In this document: positions 35,669 to 43,900 of the stretch, piece after piece
How positions within the stretch are numbered: the first letter of the stretch is position 1
Layout of the letters: every line of letters starts with the position of its first letter
From: Myroides odoratus DSM 2801
Lineage (GTDB): Bacteria > Bacteroidota > Bacteroidia > Flavobacteriales > Flavobacteriaceae
DNA: 64,000 nt
Reading direction: 5' to 3'
NCBI RefSeq assembly: GCF_000243275.1
Contig: NZ_CM001437.1
Location: 1,691,165 to 1,755,164 of the forward strand
Notes under the pieces: model-generated
Database searches by the model: none
Told to the model about the DNA's origin: nothing
What the model saw: the letters and a program-made list of their open reading frames with translations, nothing else
Made by a program: the position numbers and the translations under genes

Positions 35669-36037
35669 ATGAACACAAATTACCCAGAAGAAAATCAGGA
35701 GCACCAAATAGAAGTTCAACAAGAAGAAACGGTTACAACTCCTACAAACGGTGGATACCAAACCCCTCCTCCTCCCCTTTATCAACCTGCAATCGAGAAA
35801 AATCCTATCGGATTGACTGGATTTATCTTATCTATTGTTGCCATTTTTTTATCATGGCTACCCATTATTGGATGGTTGTGTTGGTTAGTGGGATTAGTCC
35901 TGTCTATTGTTGGTCTTTTCAGAAGACCCAAAGGATTTGCTATCGCGGGGTTAATCATCTCCCTCATTGGTTTCGTTATCATGTTCATCTTATTAGGTCT
36001 TTTAGGACTAGCCTTTACAGCGGCTGCCCTATCCTAG
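35669..36037 (+). CDS. Small DUF4190-like membrane protein
   Basis: A 122-residue protein with a polar, glutamine/glutamate- and proline-rich N-terminus (residues 1-45) followed by two or three membrane helices. The first (about 50-72) is IGLTGFILSIVAIFLSW, and the pattern WLCWLVGLVLSIVGLFRRPKGFAIAG between the helices is typical of the DUF4190 family (given here in pieces of a longer motif). Function unknown; these proteins are common in Bacteroidota. A -7 box TAAATTTG (35644-35651) lies 17 nt upstream. Confidence 0.75.
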   Translation: MNTNYPEENQEHQIEVQQEETVTTPTNGGYQTPPPPLYQPAIEKNPIGLTGFILSIVAIFLSWLPIIGWLCWLVGLVLSIVGLFRRPKGFAIAGLIISLIGFVIMFILLGLLGLAFTAAALS

Positions 36038-36050
36038 ATTTAAAATACAC

Positions 36051-36083
36051 GTAAAAGCAAGGCATTGAGCCTTGCTTTTTACG
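36051..36083 (+). terminator. Terminator after the DUF4190-like gene
   Basis: AAAAGCAAGGC (36053-36063) pairs with GCCTTGCTTTT (36069-36079) around ATTGA. Confidence 0.85.
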
Positions 36084-36216
36084 TTAAGAAATTATTAGAT
36101 TTTTATTAGAATTAAGCCAAATCTTATTTTGAATTTGAACAAATTACTACCTTGCGTCAGTCAAATCGAAAAGATTACTTAATTTTGTTTCATCTAATAA
36201 ACTCATAACAAGCGTC

Positions 36217-36594
36217 GTGAAAAGAAAAATAGCCGTATTTTTTATGCTTATGTTTCTGATTTCAACAACTGAATTTGGTCAGCTGTTGAAATTTCCATTG
36301 CTTGTGGAGCATTATATTGAACACAAGGGATTAAATCCTGATTTGAGTATTTGGGGATTTTTACAAATCCACTATGACAATAACCACAAAGAAGATGGGG
36401 ACCCTACAGATGAGAAGCTACCTTTCGTTTCCCACGCTCCTATTATTCATCTTGTGGCAACAACCCCGCCTACTATGCTTAAAATCGATCGTGTCAAAAT
36501 TCCAACGAACAATACCCCGGTGGAAAGTTTTCACGATACCGTTTTTGAAAGTAGTTTCTTATCCTCTATTTGGCAACCGCCGAAACACTGTTAA
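36217..36594 (+). CDS. Small His-rich exported protein next to the metal pump
   Basis: A 125-residue protein of unknown function, starting at GTG (36217) so that it begins MKRKIAVFFMLMF, a clear signal peptide. The mature part has eight histidines (EHYIEH, IHYDNNH, SHAPIIH, SFHD) and ends in PPKHC, a composition that suggests metal binding. It lies 224 nt upstream of the RND pump in the same direction. I infer a periplasmic metal chaperone or sensor for that pump; no named family is recognised. Confidence 0.6.
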   Translation: MKRKIAVFFMLMFLISTTEFGQLLKFPLLVEHYIEHKGLNPDLSIWGFLQIHYDNNHKEDGDPTDEKLPFVSHAPIIHLVATTPPTMLKIDRVKIPTNNTPVESFHDTVFESSFLSSIWQPPKHC

Positions 36595-36818
36595 TACATC
36601 TAGACCCTTACCCCGTCCATCACTTTTTAGTTAGATGACGTGGTTGTATCGTATTTATGTATCAACTCAATAGCAGTATTTATCCAATAGTGCCGTGATT
36701 TCACATGAACCTTAATCTTTCTTTCCTCAAACACCTAGTTTAAGGAACGATGACGCTGTGGTTTATCTTGAATTTCGCCCTTGGATTGAGACTTGTTTTT
36801 GAGTCCAACAGTCGTATT

Positions 36819-39800
36819 ATGTTAAACAAAATAATTGAATATTCTGTAAAGAATAAATTGATCATAGGCTTAATGGTACTCGGCCTAATCGGTATTGGTA
36901 TTTTTCAAATGACCAAATTACCTATCGATGCTGTACCCGATATTACAGACAACCAAGTGCAAGTAATTACTGTAGCGCCCAATTATGGAGCAACAGATAT
37001 TGAGCGCTTAGTTACCTTCCCGATAGAACAAGCAAATAGCAACATCCCAGGGATGAAAAGCATCCGAAGCTTTTCTCGTTTCGGCTTGTCTTTAATTACC
37101 ATTGTATTTGAAGAAGATGTCGACATCTACTGGGCTAGACAACAAGTAGGAGAACGTTTACAGCAAGTGCAAAACGACATTCCTAAAGAAGTAGGACAAC
37201 CAGAATTAGGGCCAATTTCTACCGGATTGGGAGAAATCTACCAATATGTTGTCCGCCCTGAAAAAGGATATGAAAAACAATTTGATTTAACGGAATTGCG
37301 ATCCATTCAAGATTGGATTGTCCGTCGTCAGTTGATTGCAGTAAAAGGAGTTGCCGAAGTGAGCAGCTTTGGAGGAAAATTAAAACAATATGAGATTGCC
37401 ATTGACCCCAATCAGCTTGATGCGAATGGATTGACCATCAAAGATGTTTTTGAAGCCCTGAATCAAAACAACGAAAATACTGGAGGTGCTTATATTGAAA
37501 AAGGGCCTACGGTATTGTACATTCGTTCTGAAGGATTAATCGGAACAGTAGAAGATATCGAGAATATTGCAATTACCTCAAAAAACACAGAGTTTCCGAT
37601 TCTCATTCGCGATATTGCCAAAGTACAGATTGGGCATGCTACCCGTTATGGAGCGATGACCTATAATGACCAAGGAGAAGTGGCGGGTGGAATCGTCATG
37701 ATGCTAAAAGGTGAAAACAGCAACAACGTGATTCAAGATGTCAAAGCCCGAGTAGCTGAGATTCAGAAATCACTTCCGAAAGGAGTGGTTATTGAACCTT
37801 TCTTGGACCGTACCAAAATGGTAAACAACGCCATTGGAACCGTTGAAACCAACTTATTAGAAGGGGCCTTAATTGTAGTCTTAGTACTAGTTTTATTCTT
37901 AGGTAATTTCCGTGCAGGATTATTAGTCGCTTCGATTATTCCCTTAGCTATGTTATTTGCCATCTCGATGATGAATTTATTTGGCGTAAGTGGAAACCTT
38001 ATGAGTTTGGGCGCGTTGGATTTTGGTTTAATCATCGATGGCGCCGTCATCATTGTAGAAGCCGTCCTCCATCAATTCAGTCACAACAATAAGTTCAAAG
38101 AAAAAGTCTTGCTCAAACAAGAAGAAATGAATCAAACCGTCGTGCAATCTGCATCGAAAATGATGAATAGCGCAGTATTTGGACAAATCATTATTCTTAT
38201 TGTTTATATTCCTATTTTAACGTTACAAGGGATTGAAGGAAAAATGTTTAAGCCTATGGCCCAAACCGTAGCTTTCGCCTTATTGGGTGCGTTTTTACTC
38301 TCCTTGACGTATGTGCCTATGATGAGTTCCCTTATTTTGAGTAGAAAAGTAAGCACGAAACCTAATTTTGCTGATCGTTTCATGGCAAAATTGGAAAAAG
38401 TATACCAAAGTGCCTTGGTGAAGGTATTGGAAATTCCTAAAACTATCTATGCCATCGTTGGTTTATTGTTTGTAAGTGCGATTTATATCCTATCTACCTT
38501 AGGGGGTGAATTTATTCCCTCTTTAGAAGAAGGAGATTTTGCTGTAGACACCAAAGTATTGAATGGAAGTAACCTTACTACAACCATAGAAAGTACACAA
38601 AAAGCCGTGCATATCTTGGTGACGCAATTTCCAGAAGTAGAAAAAGTAGTAACCAAAATTGGAAACAGTGAAGTACCAACCGATCCTATGCCAATGGAAG
38701 CAGGAGATATGATGGTTATCCTGAAAGATAAAAAAGAATGGACTTCAGCTTCTTCTTTTCCTGAATTAGCTGAAAAGATGACACATGCACTAGAAGAAGT
38801 TCCTGGAATTACCGTTGGTTTCCAATTTCCTGTGCAAATGCGCTTCAATGAGCTTATGACAGGGGCTCGACAAGATGTTGTAGTCAAAGTATTTGGAGAT
38901 AATTTAGACACCTTAGCAACAACAGCCAATCAAATTGGACAAATCATTAATACCATTTCAGGTGCAACAAACCTATATGTAGAACCGATTACAGGAATGC
39001 CACAATTATTGATTGAATATGATCGTGCTGCTATTGCTCGTCATCGCCTATCTATTAGTGACGTCAATCGCATTGTCAATACTTCCCTTGCGGGGCAAAG
39101 TACAGGTATGGTGTATGAAGGCGAGAAGCGATTTGACATTGTGGTGCGTATGAATGAAAAAAGTAAAAAAGACATTCAACAAATCCGCAATATCCTAATC
39201 CCTACTCCATCTGGGTCCCAAATTCCATTGAGTCAATTGGCCTCTGTTGAGATCAAAGAAGGACCGAATCAAATTCAACGTGAAAATGCACAACGTCGTA
39301 TTTTTGTTGGTTTCAACGTAAAAGGCCGTGATGTTCAGAGTATTGTTGAAGAATTACAACAAAAAGTAGAAGCAAAAATTACAATTCCTACGGGTTATCG
39401 CATTACCTATGGTGGGCAATTTGAAAATCTAAACGAAGCGAAAGAGCGCTTAGCTATTGCCGTTCCTTTGGCCTTAGTGCTCATCTTTGTCTTGCTGTTC
39501 TTTGCTTTCCGCGATATCAAAGAATGTTTGATGATTTTCACCGCCATTCCACTCTCTATTATTGGAGGTGTATTTCTACTTGCATTAAGAGGGATGCCTT
39601 TTAGTATCAGTGCAGGGGTTGGTTTTATTGCCTTATTTGGAGTTGCCGTATTAAACGGGATTGTATTAATTGCTGAATTCAATCGCTTGCGAAAATCGGG
39701 GAACACCAATATTGTATATGTCGTTGTTCGCGGAGCAAAAAGTCGTTTGCGCCCAGTATTGATGACCGCTTCTGTGGCATCCTTTGGATTTCTTCCTATG

Positions 39801-41177
39801 GCACTGAGTAATGGTGCTGGAGCGGAAGTACAACGTCCTTTAGCAACCGTAGTAATTGGAGGATTAATCCTCGCCACTTTCTTAACTTTATTTATTTTGC
39901 CTTTATTATATATCACTTTTGAACAAAAGCTAAACTTTTCATTCTTCAAAAAGAAAAAAGTAAGCACGCTAACAGTAATGATTGGTTTACTATTCTTAAC
40001 AGCAAACCAAACCTTTGCTCAAACTCCAATCGGCTTAGACGATGCGATTGAACGCGCAATGGCCAACAACCACGCCATTCGCACAGAACAGTTGCGCACT
40101 GCCTTCGCTAAAGCGTTTATCCATACAGCCACGGACCTTCCACAAACAACAGTGGCAGGTGAATTCGGACAGATTAACGGCCCTTATACAGATAACAAAT
40201 TTAGTATCAGTCAGGATATTGCCTTTCCAACGATTTACAACAAACAAAAAAAGGTCTATCAGAAAACATGGCAAAAGAGTATTTTCGATTTAGAACTCAA
40301 AACAGTTGAAATCAAAAAAGAAGTTACACAAAGTTTTTTCGATTATTTCTATTGGAATGAAAAAGAACAGCTACTACATCAAGCAGATAGCATGTATACC
40401 TCTTTTTACAACAAGGCGACCTTGCGCTTTCAAAAAGGAGAAAGTACAGTACTAGAACAAACCACAGCTAAAAATCAATTGATTAAAATTCAAATGCAAT
40501 TAGGTGAAATAGCCCAAGCGAAGAGTTTAGCTAAATTGCAATTGAACTATTTACTCAACACGGAAGAGGATTTGCTTCCTGTATTAGAAGGAAACAAAGT
40601 AGAACTATTGGGATTAGAACAAGACCTCGATTATAATCCACAGCTAAAGATAGCAGAACAAAATAGCATAATTGCACAGGCACAAACCCAGTTAGAGCGA
40701 TCAAAGTTACTACCTACAATTCAGTTGGTCTATAACAACAGCAGTTTTATGGGATTAGCAGCCAATGATGTGTATTACAATCGAAACGATCGTTTTCATG
40801 CTTTTCAGGTTGGTTTAACCTTACCGCTCTTTGATTTTGGTCAAAAGGGAAGAATACGAGCTTCCAAAGAAGCAGAAAAAGTAGCAGAAGCAGAATTAAC
40901 GATGACCAAACAAAATATCGTCAATCGTTATCAACAATTGTTGATAACCCTCAACAGTAGTCAACAAATATTAGCAAGTTATGAACAACAGGCTCCAAAA
41001 GGCGCTGATGTGATTATGAAAACGGCAGAATTGCAATTCGTCAATGGAGAGATCAACTATCTTGAATATGTAATGCTGACCAATCAAGCCTTAGAACTGT
41101 TAAGTAACTACTTTGACTCATTGAAAGCGTACAATGACACAGTCATCCAAATCAATTATCTAACTTCAAATAACTAG
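36819..41177 (+). CDS. CusA/CzcA-family RND efflux pump fused to a TolC domain
   Basis: A 1452-residue fusion. Residues 1 to about 1045 are a heavy-metal RND permease (MLNKIIEYSVKNKLIIGL, PIDAVPDITDNQVQV, the membrane motif DFGLIIDGAVIIVEA, two periplasmic loops). After KKKK comes a second signal-peptide-like helix ending in TFA|Q at residue 1067/1068, then an outer-membrane-factor domain of about 385 residues (GLDDAIERAMANNHAI, LTLPLFDFGQKGRI). I start at the ATG at 36819; an in-frame start at 36750 adds 23 unlikely residues. The adaptor gene follows after 4 nt. The pump exports Cu, Ag, Zn, Co or Cd; which one is not decidable by eye. Confidence 0.92.
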   Translation: MLNKIIEYSVKNKLIIGLMVLGLIGIGIFQMTKLPIDAVPDITDNQVQVITVAPNYGATDIERLVTFPIEQANSNIPGMKSIRSFSRFGLSLITIVFEEDVDIYWARQQVGERLQQVQNDIPKEVGQPELGPISTGLGEIYQYVVRPEKGYEKQFDLTELRSIQDWIVRRQLIAVKGVAEVSSFGGKLKQYEIAIDPNQLDANGLTIKDVFEALNQNNENTGGAYIEKGPTVLYIRSEGLIGTVEDIENIAITSKNTEFPILIRDIAKVQIGHATRYGAMTYNDQGEVAGGIVMMLKGENSNNVIQDVKARVAEIQKSLPKGVVIEPFLDRTKMVNNAIGTVETNLLEGALIVVLVLVLFLGNFRAGLLVASIIPLAMLFAISMMNLFGVSGNLMSLGALDFGLIIDGAVIIVEAVLHQFSHNNKFKEKVLLKQEEMNQTVVQSASKMMNSAVFGQIIILIVYIPILTLQGIEGKMFKPMAQTVAFALLGAFLLSLTYVPMMSSLILSRKVSTKPNFADRFMAKLEKVYQSALVKVLEIPKTIYAIVGLLFVSAIYILSTLGGEFIPSLEEGDFAVDTKVLNGSNLTTTIESTQKAVHILVTQFPEVEKVVTKIGNSEVPTDPMPMEAGDMMVILKDKKEWTSASSFPELAEKMTHALEEVPGITVGFQFPVQMRFNELMTGARQDVVVKVFGDNLDTLATTANQIGQIINTISGATNLYVEPITGMPQLLIEYDRAAIARHRLSISDVNRIVNTSLAGQSTGMVYEGEKRFDIVVRMNEKSKKDIQQIRNILIPTPSGSQIPLSQLASVEIKEGPNQIQRENAQRRIFVGFNVKGRDVQSIVEELQQKVEAKITIPTGYRITYGGQFENLNEAKERLAIAVPLALVLIFVLLFFAFRDIKECLMIFTAIPLSIIGGVFLLALRGMPFSISAGVGFIALFGVAVLNGIVLIAEFNRLRKSGNTNIVYVVVRGAKSRLRPVLMTASVASFGFLPMALSNGAGAEVQRPLATVVIGGLILATFLTLFILPLLYITFEQKLNFSFFKKKKVSTLTVMIGLLFLTANQTFAQTPIGLDDAIERAMANNHAIRTEQLRTAFAKAFIHTATDLPQTTVAGEFGQINGPYTDNKFSISQDIAFPTIYNKQKKVYQKTWQKSIFDLELKTVEIKKEVTQSFFDYFYWNEKEQLLHQADSMYTSFYNKATLRFQKGESTVLEQTTAKNQLIKIQMQLGEIAQAKSLAKLQLNYLLNTEEDLLPVLEGNKVELLGLEQDLDYNPQLKIAEQNSIIAQAQTQLERSKLLPTIQLVYNNSSFMGLAANDVYYNRNDRFHAFQVGLTLPLFDFGQKGRIRASKEAEKVAEAELTMTKQNIVNRYQQLLITLNSSQQILASYEQQAPKGADVIMKTAELQFVNGEINYLEYVMLTNQALELLSNYFDSLKAYNDTVIQINYLTSNN

Positions 41178-41181
41178 CCTT

Positions 41182-42345
41182 ATGTCTATCTTATATAAAA
41201 CTATTCGTCGATTTTCTATTGTAATGGTAGCTCTTTCCTTATCCACTATATTCATTCAATGCAAAGACAAAGAAACGGCTACAGTAGAAATGGAAATTCA
41301 AGAAGAAACGGATATCGTACAATTAACGGATGCTCAACTCAAGCACGTTGATTTAGAAACTACTAAAATTCAAGAACATACCATTGCTACTGTATTGAAA
41401 TTAAATGGAAAAATTGATGTTCCCCCACAGAATTTAATTTCAGTAACCAATCCACTAGGCGGGTATATCAAGCAAACCAAATTAATGCCTGGTATGCACA
41501 TCAAAAAAGGCGAGCAAATTGCCATTATGGAGGATCCGCGTTACATTGAATTGCAACAAAATTACCTCATTGCTAAAGACAAGTATGAATTTGCAAAATT
41601 GGATTACCAACGCCAGAAAGACCTAAATGCAAGTCATGCTAGTAGTGATAAAGTCATGCAACAAGCCCAAGCAGAAATGAATACTCAGCGCATTGCGATG
41701 AATGCTTTAGGACAACAGTTGAGTTTGATTAACATCAATCCCAATACCTTGACGTATAATTCGATTAGTCGATCTATCGCTATTTACAGCCCAATCAATG
41801 GTTTTGTAAGTAACACTTATGTGAACATCGGGAAATATGTTACCCCATCGGATGTTATGTTTGAACTCATTGACCCCACAGATATTCATTTGAATCTAAA
41901 AGTCTATGAAAAAGACTTAGATAAATTAGAAGTAGGACAACGTGTGGTAAGTTTTACGAACAACAATCCATCGAAAAAATACGAGGGAGAGATTGTCCTC
42001 ATTAGCATGGATGTCAATACAGAGGGAACATCCGAAGTACATTGTCATTTTGAAAATTTTGAAAAAAACCTTTTACCGGGAATGTATATGAATGCAGAAA
42101 TTGACACCCACTCTTCCTTAACCAAAGCCTTACCGGAAGAGAGTGTGGTCTATTTTGAAGGAAAACACTTTGTTTTTGTGGTAACTGGTAAACAGACCTA
42201 TCAATTAACTGCTGTTGAAGTTGGAGAAACTGAAAATGGCTTCACGGCTATTCTCAATGCAGATGCATTAACCAATAAAACTATTGTTTCGAAAGGAGCT
42301 TATACCTTACTCATGAAGTTAAGAAATACAGAAGACGAAGAATAA
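41182..42345 (+). CDS. RND efflux periplasmic adaptor (CusB/CzcB-like)
   Basis: A 387-residue membrane-fusion protein linking the RND pump to its outer-membrane part. Signal peptide with lipobox FIQC (Cys near residue 29), so it is probably a lipoprotein. Features are the lipoyl/barrel-sandwich halves (PLGGYIKQTKLMPGMHIKKG and IYSPINGFVSNTYVNIGKYV) flanking a helical hairpin (about 125-180), then beta-barrel and membrane-proximal domains. It is encoded 4 nt after the pump, same operon. No metal-binding Met cluster like that of CusB is obvious. Confidence 0.9.
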   Translation: MSILYKTIRRFSIVMVALSLSTIFIQCKDKETATVEMEIQEETDIVQLTDAQLKHVDLETTKIQEHTIATVLKLNGKIDVPPQNLISVTNPLGGYIKQTKLMPGMHIKKGEQIAIMEDPRYIELQQNYLIAKDKYEFAKLDYQRQKDLNASHASSDKVMQQAQAEMNTQRIAMNALGQQLSLININPNTLTYNSISRSIAIYSPINGFVSNTYVNIGKYVTPSDVMFELIDPTDIHLNLKVYEKDLDKLEVGQRVVSFTNNNPSKKYEGEIVLISMDVNTEGTSEVHCHFENFEKNLLPGMYMNAEIDTHSSLTKALPEESVVYFEGKHFVFVVTGKQTYQLTAVEVGETENGFTAILNADALTNKTIVSKGAYTLLMKLRNTEDEE

Positions 42346-42349
42346 AACG

Positions 42350-42377
42350 AAAAGTCCAGCTTAGGTTGGACTTTTTT
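42350..42377. terminator. Terminator between adaptor and convergent lipoprotein gene
   Basis: AAAAGTCCA (42350-42358) pairs with TGGACTTTT (42367-42375), with runs of T on the plus side. It serves the efflux operon and probably the convergent gene. Confidence 0.8.
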
Positions 42378-42781
42378 TATGGTTTAATTGTACAATAAAT
42401 GGTTTCAGAACAATCTCCACCATTAACGACAACTTCGAATTTAAGTTCTTGATCCCCGTAATATGGATTCGTATGGATAACTAGCCGACCATCTCCTACT
42501 TTTTGAACCGTATAATTGGCCGTACTATAACTATCCACACTGCGTTCTTCATAAACATAGCCTTCATCTCCGACATTTCCGAGTTGGACTTTTTGAATGA
42601 TGAAATAGGGCTTAGGATTGACATCTATAAACTCCTGTCCTCCTGTATTGGGAAAAGTCAACGATTTACGGCTGACATTCGTTGACACCTTACAACTAGA
42701 ACTTCGTTCCCATAAATCTACACAAGCCGTTAAAAAACTAGCACACACTAGTACAATACCTATTATTTTGATTTTTACCAT
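42377..42781 (-). CDS. Small lipoprotein with a beta-sandwich-like domain
   Basis: A 134-residue lipoprotein: signal MVKIKIIGIVLVCASFLTAC, lipidated Cys20. The mature part (RKSLTFPNTGGQEFIDV, DGRLVIHTNPYYGD) resembles an Ig-like/BACON-type sandwich, but the match is weak. Two cysteines, in SSCKV and GGDCSETIYC, may form disulfides. Function unknown. A longer start at 42802 (also ATG) adds seven residues and is less typical of a signal peptide. Confidence 0.6.
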   Translation of the reverse strand: MVKIKIIGIVLVCASFLTACVDLWERSSSCKVSTNVSRKSLTFPNTGGQEFIDVNPKPYFIIQKVQLGNVGDEGYVYEERSVDSYSTANYTVQKVGDGRLVIHTNPYYGDQELKFEVVVNGGDCSETIYCTIKP

Positions 42782-42916
42782 GTTGATTTTTATCGAAAGC
42801 ATCCAAAAGTACTGTAATTTTCAGACATAACGTTGTTATTTTTATTTCTGAATTGATCGCTTCTTTTTTATGAAACAACTGAGTCTAAATTTCACTCAAA
42901 AATGCTTTTCCCACAG

Positions 42917-42947
42917 TTTCAAATCTTAAACGATTTTCTTATTTTTG
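42917..42947 (+). promoter_or_regulatory. Putative promoter of the metallo-beta-lactamase gene
   Basis: TTTC (42917-42920), 19 nt, TATTTTTG (42940-42947): a full -7 box and a 3-of-4 -33 box at ideal spacing. The leader would be about 115 nt. Confidence 0.4.
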
Positions 42948-43067
42948 TTCTCATAAGACACTTACGCACGAAAACACCTCCTTGTTGGTTATTTTTTGTA
43001 CTCTCTTATCCATTACCCAAAACAAGGAATCAACTTTATTTTTCTATTTCTAATTTAAGTTCCATTC

Positions 43068-43814
43068 ATGTACCACTACTTTAGCAGTTTATTTGTACTG
43101 ATTTTTTCTACTTTGGTCTATCCTCAATCGGATAAATTAAAAATTGAGCCGTTGAACGATCATATGTATGTCTATACGACCTACCAAGTATTTCAAGGCG
43201 TCGAATATTCTTCCAATGCTTTATATGTAGTGACGGATGAAGGAGTAATTCTCATTGATACCCCTTGGGATAAAGATCAGTACGCCCCTTTAGTAGAACA
43301 CATCAGACGTGAACATAACAAAGAAATAAAATGGGTCATTACCACTCACTTCCACGAAGATCGTTCGGGTGGACTTGATTACTTCAATAAAGCTGGAGCA
43401 GAAACCTATACTTATGCTTTGACCAACGAAATCTTAAAACAGCGCAATGAACCACAAGCGACTTTTACTTTTGGTTCAACAAAGCAGTTCAACTTGGGCA
43501 AAGAAAAAATAGAGGTCTATTTCTTAGGAGAAGGTCATAGTAAAGATAATACGGTGGTTTGGTTTCCAGAAGAAGCGATTTTATACGGTGGTTGTTTGAT
43601 TAAAAGTGCAGAGGCAACGACTATCGGCAATATCGTCGATGGCAATGTAGAGGCTTGGCCTACGACAATCAAAGCCGTAAAGCGCAAATTCAAAAAGGCC
43701 AAAGTGATTATTCCAGGGCATGATGCCTGGAATCAATCCGGTCATCTTGAAAATACAGCCCGTATCTTATCGGCTTATCAGGCACAAAAATTAAAGAACA
43801 ACAAGCAATTATAA
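43068..43814 (+). CDS. Subclass B1 metallo-beta-lactamase (MUS/TUS-like)
   Basis: Secreted zinc enzyme hydrolysing beta-lactams including carbapenems. Signal peptide 1-19 (VYP|Q). All B1 zinc ligands are present: His94, His96, Asp98 (TTHFHEDRSGG), His157 (GEGHSKDN), Cys176 (GGCLIKS, with substrate-binding Lys179) and His218 (IIPGHDAW). From memory the sequence resembles the chromosomal MUS-1 and TUS-1 enzymes of Myroides, which is the best taxonomic clue here; the exact variant cannot be named without alignment. No integron, transposase or repeat flanks it, so it looks like a resident gene between a lipoprotein and glyS. Confidence 0.93.
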   Translation: MYHYFSSLFVLIFSTLVYPQSDKLKIEPLNDHMYVYTTYQVFQGVEYSSNALYVVTDEGVILIDTPWDKDQYAPLVEHIRREHNKEIKWVITTHFHEDRSGGLDYFNKAGAETYTYALTNEILKQRNEPQATFTFGSTKQFNLGKEKIEVYFLGEGHSKDNTVVWFPEEAILYGGCLIKSAEATTIGNIVDGNVEAWPTTIKAVKRKFKKAKVIIPGHDAWNQSGHLENTARILSAYQAQKLKNNKQL

Positions 43815-43830
43815 TAGTAACCCAATAAAC

Positions 43831-43878
43831 TTAAGATTATTAACAGCAAATAGCTTGTGGTGAAGTTTTTAATCTTAA
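43831..43878. other. Inverted repeat in the glyS upstream region
   Basis: TTAAGATTA (43831-43839) and TAATCTTAA (43870-43878) are perfect inverted arms 30 nt apart, just upstream of the glyS -7 box. It could be the weak end of the lactamase transcript or an operator. Confidence 0.35.
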
Positions 43879-43888
43879 AGTCTTTTAT

Positions 43889-43896
43889 TACTTTTG
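43889..43896 (+). promoter_or_regulatory. -7 box abutting the glyS start codon
   Basis: TACTTTTG ends 4 nt before the ATG at 43901. If it is used, transcription begins at or next to the start codon. No clear TTTG lies 19 nt upstream. Confidence 0.45.
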
Positions 43897-43900
43897 CACT

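Noticed and set aside
38483..38929. Minus-strand ORFs of 148 and 186 codons inside the RND pump gene (also 39407-39967)
   Set aside because: Both are shadows of the pump gene and have no recognisable features.
43068..43814. Lactamase as part of a mobile element
   Set aside because: No transposase, integrase, attC-like site or flanking repeats around it within several kb.
43815..43900. T-box riboswitch before glyS
   Set aside because: The gap is only 86 nt and lacks the T-box sequence and antiterminator; T-boxes are also not expected in this phylum.
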